This document shows positions 5,605 to 6,986 of a DNA stretch of 6,986 nucleotides, one piece after another (within the stretch, counting starts at the first letter, position 1; each line of letters starts with the position of its first letter). The stretch is from Actinomycetota bacterium (GTDB taxonomy: Bacteria; Actinomycetota; Thermoleophilia; Solirubrobacterales; Solirubrobacteraceae): positions 1-6,986 of the forward strand of contig JAHWJE010000082.1 in the NCBI GenBank assembly GCA_019348575.1. Direction: 5' to 3'. The notes under the pieces are model-generated. The model saw only the letters and a list, made by a program, of their open reading frames with translations. It was not told where the DNA came from and did no database searches. Position numbers and translations under genes: made by a program.

Positions 5605-6726
5605 CTAGTCCGAGCGCTCGATCGGGTGCCCTGCCCGGCGCCACGTCCCGACGCCGCCCGCCGTCACGTGCACCACCTGCTCGGCGCCGTGGCGGGCGAG
5701 CAGGCCGGCGGCGACGGCGGCGCGCTGCCCTGAGGTGCAGACCACGGCGACGGGCCGCGCCGGGTCGATGCCGGGCGGGACCTCGCGGATGTCGTGGTAG
5801 GGCACGTGCACGGAGCCCGGTATCCGTCCCTCGTCCCACTCGCGTCGCTCGCGCACGTCGAGGATCTGCAGCTCGCGGCGGCGGTCGTGCAGCCGTGCGG
5901 CGGGCAGGCGCTCGATCTGCGCGACCGGCCGGCGCTCCTCGCGCCAGCTCGTCATCCCGCCGTGCAGAAAGCCCGCGATCCGCCGGATCCCGACCGCCGT
6001 CGCGAGCGTCGCGGCCCGCAGCGCGTCCCCGTCGTCGCGCCCGACGAGCACGATCTCCTGCTCGCGATCGGCAATCCATGCAAGCCGCGTCCCGAAGCCG
6101 GCGCTCAGCGCGGTGATGCAGACGGCGCCGGGGATGTGGGCCTCGTCGAACTGCTCGGGCGTGCGGACGTCGACGACGAGCGCCCCCTGCTGGCTGTGGA
6201 GGTCGACCTGGCGCGGCGCGAGCGGCTGCGCCTCGACGCCTGCCGTCAGCAGCGCGCCGCGGTTGAGCGCGACGATCGCCTCGAAGTTCGGCGGCTGCGG
6301 GCCGAGCGTCGAAAGCGAGCGCTCGACGAAGCGCTCGACGTCCGGCTCGGCCAGCAGCGCGTTGTGCAGGCGCTCGTAACCGATCGTCGAGGACACCTTC
6401 ATGTCCATCCCCGGCCCGCCGCACATCGACCCGCCGAGGTGGCCGGGCCACACCTCGCACGTGTCCTGCAGGCAGAGCAGCTGGTCGTGCAGGCTGGCGA
6501 AGATCGCGCGCGCGCCCTGCTCGCGCTCGATCGCGAGATCGGGTCGCGCGATGTCGCCGACGAACAGCGAGTCGCCGGTCAGCACCGCCCACGGCTCCGT
6601 GCCGCGCGCGCGGTCGACGAGCGCGAAGGCGGTGTGCTCGGGCCGGTGGCCCGGCGTATGCAGCGCGCGGATGACGACCTCGCCGAGCTCGAGCTCCCAG
6701 CCGTCGTCGAACGGCTCGTGCTCGTG
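5605..6726 (-). CDS. CstB-like metallo-beta-lactamase/rhodanese fusion (persulfide dioxygenase-sulfurtransferase), 5'-truncated
   Basis: About 373 residues remain. First comes the second half of a metallo-beta-lactamase domain: the His of HTPGH (cac codon, 6646-6648), the Asp of TGDSLFVGD (6571-6573) and the His of WPGHLGGS (6439-6441) are metal-ligand positions of persulfide dioxygenases. Next is a rhodanese domain (about 6210-5930; VVDVRTPEQFDEAHIPGA) whose catalytic position reads VLVGRDDGD, with Gly instead of Cys, so it is inactive. Last is a second rhodanese domain (about 5880-5615; ILDVRERREWDEG) with an intact loop CTSGQR, Cys codon 5737-5739. Dioxygenase + dead rhodanese + live rhodanese is the layout of CstB, which converts persulfides to thiosulfate/sulfite. 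Homology stops near 6726 (EHEPFDDGW). The roughly 85 residues that should carry HxHxDH are absent, because the DNA beyond is part of a hydrolase gene on the other strand. The frame stays open to 6966, but those residues are only the mirror of that gene. As it stands the dioxygenase site cannot form. Confidence 0.82.
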   Translation of the reverse strand, partial: HEHEPFDDGWELELGEVVIRALHTPGHRPEHTAFALVDRARGTEPWAVLTGDSLFVGDIARPDLAIEREQGARAIFASLHDQLLCLQDTCEVWPGHLGGSMCGGPGMDMKVSSTIGYERLHNALLAEPDVERFVERSLSTLGPQPPNFEAIVALNRGALLTAGVEAQPLAPRQVDLHSQQGALVVDVRTPEQFDEAHIPGAVCITALSAGFGTRLAWIADREQEIVLVGRDDGDALRAATLATAVGIRRIAGFLHGGMTSWREERRPVAQIERLPAARLHDRRRELQILDVRERREWDEGRIPGSVHVPYHDIREVPPGIDPARPVAVVCTSGQRAAVAAGLLARHGAEQVVHVTAGGVGTWRRAGHPIERSD

Positions 6727-6986
6727 GGCACGTTCCCGCGGATCACGCACGCGCCGGACTACCCGGCGGGGCGGCCCGAGGACGCGGTCGCGAGGTGGTT
6801 CGCGCTGATGCGCGCTGACTGGGCGAGCGACGGCGTGCTCCGCCACTTCGGGCCGCAGGCGACCGCCGAGGAGCGCGAGTGGGGGCGCAGGGTCCTGCGA
6901 TCCGGCTCGAGCCCCGCCGGGGCGCAGCAGCTGATGCAGCTCTACGTCGACGTCGACGTCCGGCACGTCCTGCCGAGCATCCGTGT
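6709..6986 (+). CDS. Internal fragment of an alpha/beta-hydrolase-fold protein, possibly a cyclase- or regulator-linked hydrolase (partial at both ends)
   Basis: The frame containing 6721 reads ERLVLVGTFPRITHAPDYPAG and continues through GAQQLMQLYVDVDVRHVLPSIRV to the end of the window. ERLVLVGTF is the strand after the nucleophile elbow of alpha/beta hydrolases. The APDYP segment and the DVRHVLPxIRVPTLVLH-like block are typical of hydrolase domains found alone or fused to class III adenylate/guanylate cyclase or response-regulator-like domains in actinobacteria. About 92 codons are visible. The N-terminal part with the oxyanion region and the GxSxG elbow is not present: upstream of about 6709 the DNA belongs to the minus-strand fusion gene. 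The 3' part runs off the window. A GTG at 6718 could in principle start it, but that would begin mid-fold. The family call is from memory of conserved segments. Confidence 0.6.

Noticed and set aside
5019..6116. 365-codon plus-strand open frame opposite the TauE and rhodanese genes
   Set aside because: Arg-rich shadow of two well-supported minus-strand genes.
6727..6966. N-terminal extension of the rhodanese fusion frame to an ATG at 6966
   Set aside because: The residues (e.g. HQLLRPGGARAG) match no metallo-beta-lactamase N-terminus and lack HxHxDH. The same DNA encodes convincing hydrolase sequence on the plus strand.

Overview
The window is very GC-rich and tightly packed, with ATGA/GTGA gene overlaps and GTG/TTG starts. 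This suggests a high-GC actinobacterium. The protein flavour (CoxSLM-type genes, an EamA remnant, a metallo-beta-lactamase/rhodanese fusion) fits Thermoleophilia/Solirubrobacterales best, but that placement rests on remembered family resemblance, not a search.

Layout. Bases 2-46 hold the last 14 codons of an unrecognised upstream gene. Bases 51-273 are the wreck of an EamA/DMT-family exporter: its N-terminus carries an in-frame TAG, and a short C-terminal tail follows directly in another frame, so about two thirds of the gene is gone. Bases 274-410 are a leader without a gene. It holds two hairpins, one copy of a 13-bp direct repeat and a strong Shine-Dalgarno. Then comes a four-gene plus-strand operon in which every gene overlaps the next by 4 bp: coxS (2Fe-2S subunit), coxL (molybdopterin subunit), coxM (FAD subunit) and a MobA/MocA-type nucleotidyltransferase. 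The S-L-M order and a Cys-free active-site loop (AIRGAGR) mark a form II/'CODH-like' xanthine-oxidase-family molybdenum hydroxylase, not a canonical CO oxidiser. The fourth gene probably makes the cytidylylated cofactor that coxL binds.

Convergent to this operon, on the minus strand, lie a TauE/SafE-family membrane protein (5594 to 4818) and, upstream of it, a metallo-beta-lactamase plus pseudo-rhodanese plus rhodanese fusion (about 6726 to 5605). This architecture resembles CstB, a persulfide dioxygenase/sulfurtransferase. Together they look like a reactive-sulfur detoxification pair: persulfide oxidised to sulfite/thiosulfate, with sulfur-anion export by TauE.

The right end is anomalous. 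The fusion gene loses its first ~85 residues, including the HxHxDH metal motif, at about 6697-6729. At the same spot an internal piece of an alpha/beta-hydrolase gene begins on the plus strand and runs off the window. The two homologies meet in a shared stretch of about 20 bases. This is either a recombination scar or an assembly chimera. No tRNA, rRNA, CRISPR array or insertion sequence was seen.
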